Shown here piece by piece: positions 61,063-64,000 of a stretch of DNA of 64,000 nt. This DNA is from JBCBKP01 sp038521625 (GTDB lineage: Bacteria; Planctomycetota; Phycisphaerae; Phycisphaerales; UBA1924). The position numbers and the translations under genes are program-made. Position 1 is the first letter of the stretch. Every line of letters begins with the position of its first letter. The stretch spans positions 193,859 through 257,858 of the forward strand of contig JBCBKP010000003.1 in the NCBI GenBank assembly GCA_038521625.1. Reading direction: 5' to 3'. The notes below the pieces were generated by a model, which was not told the origin of the DNA, searched no databases, and saw only the letters and a list, made by a program, of their open reading frames with translations.

Positions 61063-61149
61063 GGGTCGTGCGCGGACGGTGCCATGAGACTCGGAGATGG
61101 TGAAGAAAGAGAAGCCCTCACCCTTCCCTCTCCCAGGGGGAGAGGGTGC
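61017..61149. repeat. 133-bp direct repeat, right copy (two facing family-D arms)
   Basis: It aligns without gaps to 60521-60653. The right arm here (CCCTCACCCTTCCCTCTCCC) is the better complement of the left arm (GGGAGAGGGCCGGGGTGAGG). The end of the DUF559 frame lies within it. Confidence 0.85.
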
Positions 61150-61158
61150 CGGACTCAG

Positions 61159-61197
61159 GAGAGGACCAAGCCCGGGGGTGGGCTTGATCCCCTCTTC
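61159..61197. repeat. Palindromic repeat family B, copy 3
   Basis: GAGGACCAAGCCC (61161-61173) faces GGGCTTGATCCCCTC (from 61180), with small mismatches. It lies just upstream of the beta-helix gene start. Confidence 0.6.
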
Positions 61198-61212
61198 GGT
61201 AAGCTCGTGCGC

Positions 61213-62421
61213 ATGCGCATGCTCCCGATCCCCGTCGCGGCCCTGGCCACGGCCCTCGTCGTTGTTCTCCCGCTCCCGCAGGCCGCGGCCGACATTCTCG
61301 TCGTCCGGGCCGAATCGGGCGTCGAGCCCGGCGACTGGGCGCCGCTGGTCAACGCCACCCTCGCGCGGGCCGAGCCGGGCGACACGGTCGTGCTGTCGAG
61401 CCGGCGTGAGGCGTACGAGATCCGGTCTGCGATCACGATCGACCGCGACGGGATCACGCTCGAGGGCACCGGCGCGACGGTCCGGTTCGCGGACAACGCG
61501 ATGGGCGGCAAGATCATCGACTGCATCGAGGTCGTCGGCACGCCCGAGGATCCGGTCGAGGGCGTGATCGTCCGCGGGTTCACGATCGACGCGAACTACT
61601 GGAACCAGCCGTCGAGCCACAACCCGCGCGGGTTCGACAGCGACCACGCGACCGGTCTGCTCGTCAAGGATGTGACGATCACCAACGCCTTCGTCGGCCT
61701 GACGTTCGGGATGGGTGTCGGGGACGCGAGCGCCGTCGGGTGCCGCGTGACGCGGTACTTCGACGACGCGTTCAACGCGTCGGGGGACGGCGTCTCGGGC
61801 GGCTGCCGCGGCATCGAGTTCGTGGACTGTGTCGCCGAGGACGCGCCGAACGAGGTGAGCCCGGGCACGTTCGACCCGATCACGGGCGGTGCCGGCGGGC
61901 CGGCTGGGCACCGCAACAACGCCTGGGAGATCGAGGACGGCGCGCAGGACGTCCGGGTGATCCGGTGCGTGGTGCGGAATGTCGACGGGAACGGCTTCGC
62001 GGTGCGGAACCACGGCGGCGAGGTCGCGACCTCGGGCGTGGTCTTCGAGGGCTGCCGGGCCGAGAGCGTGCGGGGCTTCGGCTGGCACGTGTTCAGCGGC
62101 GGGTATCCGAACACGGTCGAGGACATCACGCTGCGGGATTGCACGACGGACTCGGTCGTCCGGCTGCACAAGGACATCCGCGGGCTGACGCTGCGGTCGT
62201 GCGACTTCGGGGCGGCGGTCACGCTCGGGCCGTGCCGCGGGATGGTCGCGACCGGCTGCTCGTTCACCTGGCTGCGGATCTGGGCGCAGACGGTGAACGG
62301 CGGCGAGCCGCCGGCGGGCTACGTCTCGGGCTACCGGTTCGAGAACTGCACGGTGGATCGGCCGCTGTGGATCCTCGGCGACCCGTCGCTCGTACGCTTC
62401 CCCGGAGCGCCCGCGCGGTGA
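61213..62421 (+). CDS. Exported right-handed beta-helix protein
   Basis: ATG 61213 gives 402 residues with a signal peptide (ALATALVVVLPLPQAAADIL). The body consists of short beta-helix coils recognisable by repeated VxxCxxxN and hydrophobic ladders (VIRCVVRNVDGNGFAVRNHG, VVFEGCRAESVRGFGWHVFS). Such folds are typical of polysaccharide lyases, epimerases and surface adhesins. No lyase catalytic motif was recognised. Repeats fill the region just before the gene and no promoter is evident. Confidence 0.8.
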   Translation: MRMLPIPVAALATALVVVLPLPQAAADILVVRAESGVEPGDWAPLVNATLARAEPGDTVVLSSRREAYEIRSAITIDRDGITLEGTGATVRFADNAMGGKIIDCIEVVGTPEDPVEGVIVRGFTIDANYWNQPSSHNPRGFDSDHATGLLVKDVTITNAFVGLTFGMGVGDASAVGCRVTRYFDDAFNASGDGVSGGCRGIEFVDCVAEDAPNEVSPGTFDPITGGAGGPAGHRNNAWEIEDGAQDVRVIRCVVRNVDGNGFAVRNHGGEVATSGVVFEGCRAESVRGFGWHVFSGGYPNTVEDITLRDCTTDSVVRLHKDIRGLTLRSCDFGAAVTLGPCRGMVATGCSFTWLRIWAQTVNGGEPPAGYVSGYRFENCTVDRPLWILGDPSLVRFPGAPAR

Positions 62422-62502
62422 GCCGGCGGGCCGCAATAACGCGTTCGAGCGGGCGATAACCCGCACAGAGCGAGCGCGTCCGACCCCTGGGGAGGAGAGT
62501 CC

Positions 62503-63870
62503 ATGAGTATCCACCGAGTCGTCCGGTCTCTGGCCGCCGCCGCTGTCTTGGTCTTCGCCGGGTCCGCGGCGCACGCGCAGCTCGACCCACCCTCGGGCCC
62601 GGTTGAGGAGACGGGCACGCCGCTGGGCGAGATCAACCCCGGCACGCCGATCAGCTCGCTGCCCTCGGCCGCGAACGCGGTGCACGTGATCTCCGAGCCG
62701 GGGCGGTACTACCTCGACCGCGACATCGCCGATCCGGGGGCGGGCGTGTTCGCGATCCTGGTGACGACGTCGACCAACGTCACGATCGACATGAACGGCT
62801 TCGCGATCGATGGCAACGGCGCGGAGACGCAGGCGGCGATCGGGCTCGACGCCGGCGTCGTGACGATCGAGAACGGGACGATCCGCGACTGGGGCAGCTT
62901 CGCGATCGTCGAGAACGACGCGACGCTGACGCTGCGCCGGCTGGTCCTCCGCAACATCGCCGGCGCCTCGGCCGCGGCGCTGAACCGCTACACGGTGATC
63001 GAGGACTGCGTCTTCGACGCCAACGCCAACCCGCTGCGGTTCAACGGCGGGACGGTCGCGGGCGTCCAGCCGGGCATCGTGATCAAGGACACGCGGTTCA
63101 TCGCGATGCCGGCGGCGATCGACGCGTCGAACGCGGTGGGGGTGCAGCTGCTGGACTGCAACTTCTCCGGACTCGGCGCCGCGAGCTCTGCGATCAAGGT
63201 CGTTCTCGGGGCCGACGCCCAGGTCGTCCGGTGCAACTTCCACACCGGCGGCGAGAACGGCCTGCAGGCCGGCGACGGCGCCCAGATTCTGGACTCTCGG
63301 TTCACGGGAATCGTCACCGGCAGCACGTTCGGCATCTCGGTCGGCAACGCCGCGGTCATCAGCCGCTGCATCGTCAAGAACTACAGCGGCAACGGCATCA
63401 ACGCGCTGAACAACTGCCTGATCGAGGGCACCGCGGTCAACGGGTGCGGCGCGGTCGGGATCCTGATCGGCAGCACCGGCATCGTCCGCGGCTGCGTCTT
63501 CCAGGACAACGTCAGCGGCGGGCTCGCGCCCGGGTTCGGCGTCCGGATCGAGGGCAACACGTTCCGCACCAACGGCTACGGCGTGCTGCTCCGCACCAAC
63601 GCGACCAGCGGCGATTGCCTGGTGAAGGACAACACGTTCGACGAGGACCAGCTCATCATCGACGGTTTCGACAATGTGATCGACGGGAACACGTTCACCG
63701 ACTCGATCCCGGCGATCCTGCACAACTCGGGCGGGAACCTGATCCAGCGCAACGTCTTCAACGCGGGCGGCATCGGCGGGAGCGTCAGCACCGCGCTCAG
63801 CGTCGTGTTCCCGACGCGGACGGGCGCGGACTTGGCGTTCGCGGGCCCGTTCGACAACATCCTCTACTGA
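62503..63870 (+). CDS. Exported right-handed beta-helix protein
   Basis: ATG 62503, 6 nt after GGGGAGGAG, gives 455 residues with a signal peptide ending AAHAQLD. ISEPGRYYLDRDI and NVTIDMNGFAIDGNGAET are characteristic of planctomycete parallel beta-helix proteins. The rest is a ladder of coils (VQLLDCNFSG, AQVVRCNFHTG, GIVRGCVFQDN). It follows the other beta-helix gene by 81 bp on the same strand and may be co-expressed. No enzymatic motif is visible, so it may be structural or carbohydrate-binding. The tandem repeat at the window end starts immediately after the stop. Confidence 0.82.
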   Translation: MSIHRVVRSLAAAAVLVFAGSAAHAQLDPPSGPVEETGTPLGEINPGTPISSLPSAANAVHVISEPGRYYLDRDIADPGAGVFAILVTTSTNVTIDMNGFAIDGNGAETQAAIGLDAGVVTIENGTIRDWGSFAIVENDATLTLRRLVLRNIAGASAAALNRYTVIEDCVFDANANPLRFNGGTVAGVQPGIVIKDTRFIAMPAAIDASNAVGVQLLDCNFSGLGAASSAIKVVLGADAQVVRCNFHTGGENGLQAGDGAQILDSRFTGIVTGSTFGISVGNAAVISRCIVKNYSGNGINALNNCLIEGTAVNGCGAVGILIGSTGIVRGCVFQDNVSGGLAPGFGVRIEGNTFRTNGYGVLLRTNATSGDCLVKDNTFDEDQLIIDGFDNVIDGNTFTDSIPAILHNSGGNLIQRNVFNAGGIGGSVSTALSVVFPTRTGADLAFAGPFDNILY

Positions 63871-63871
63871 G

Positions 63872-64000
63872 CCACGCCCGACCGGGCGGTTCGTCTGTGT
63901 CACGCCCGTCCGGGCGGTTCGTCTGTGTCACGCCCGTCCGGGCGGTTCGTCTGTGTCACGCCCGTCCGGGCGGTTCGTCTGTGTCACGCCCGTCCGGGCG
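63872..64000. repeat. 28-bp tandem hairpin repeat (family A), running off the window
   Basis: Units begin at 63872, 63900, 63928, 63956 and 63984, an exact 28-bp period. Each carries the palindrome CGCCCG-TC-CGGGCG and the linker GTTCGTCTGTGT. The first unit differs slightly (CCACGCCCGA). The array begins one base after the TGA of the beta-helix gene. Confidence 0.9.

Noticed and set aside
60655..63903. 1082-codon minus-strand open frame across the window end
   Set aside because: Val/Asp/Arg-rich antisense of two beta-helix genes and a DUF559 gene; no domain logic.
63872..64000. CRISPR array
   Set aside because: Units of 28 bp are directly contiguous with no unique spacers, so it is a tandem repeat.

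Overview
The window looks like chromosome from a high-GC, free-living bacterium of the Planctomycetota, most likely class Phycisphaerae. This is inferred from gene content only: several pseudopilin-type surface proteins with a C-terminal DGH/DGS motif plus a prepilin peptidase, a PEP-CTERM-like protein, dockerin-like C-terminal domains on secreted proteins, a Ser/Thr kinase fused to a beta-propeller, a bacterial topoisomerase VI, and a tubulin/FtsZ-superfamily protein that is not canonical FtsZ. Coding is dense, both strands are used, and many genes overlap by 4 bp (ATGA or GTGA).

Layout. 1-4.9 kb: a truncated BNR/VPS10-type propeller protein with an internal PDZ domain, then a three-gene operon of extracellular proteins behind a strong promoter that carries a Fur-box-like palindrome. 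5.0-5.3 kb: convergent tRNA-Val(GAC) and tRNA-Ile2(CAU). 5.3-12.3 kb: fumC, a transglutaminase-like protein, a pseudopilin, adk and fusA. 12.3-19.1 kb: a minus-strand envelope cluster (O-antigen ligase, GlcNAc-1-P-transferase type enzyme, YwaF-like membrane protein, rlmN, lipoprotein, ispH). 19.2-30.7 kb: a plus-strand run (pseudopilin, M20 peptidase, large membrane protein with an ABC ATPase, prolyl oligopeptidase, kinase-propeller). 30.8-34.1 kb: topoisomerase VI A and B. 34.6-36.5 kb: the tubulin/FtsZ-like GTPase and ndk. 36.6-42.1 kb: csrA, a NifU-domain protein, a lipoprotein, M48 and M20 peptidases, a Nudix hydrolase. 42.2-43.9 kb: two secreted proteins with dockerin-like ends. 44.2-50.5 kb: an imuA-imuB-dnaE2 SOS mutagenesis cassette. 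50.8-52.7 kb: a glycosyltransferase and a secreted protein.

52.7-64 kb is the most unusual part. A DUF4132 (MolR-like) gene lies 3 bp downstream of a 138-residue protein whose C-terminus resembles MoaD/ThiS/ubiquitin-like beta-grasp proteins and ends exactly in Gly-Gly. xseA, xseB, a prepilin peptidase and an OmpA-like lipoprotein follow. Then a DUF559 nuclease gene is enclosed by two 133-bp direct repeats, each made of facing REP-like arms. Two secreted beta-helix proteins and a 28-bp tandem hairpin repeat close the window.

At least four families of short palindromic repeats are scattered through intergenic DNA here, and two of them are also found in frame inside genes (xseA and the prepilin peptidase). 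Other simple repeats interrupt dnaE2 and the topoisomerase VI B gene in frame. The two leading candidates for something undescribed are the Gly-Gly protein/DUF4132 pair and the DUF559 gene with its flanking repeats. Both are hypotheses from reading the sequence; no database search was run.
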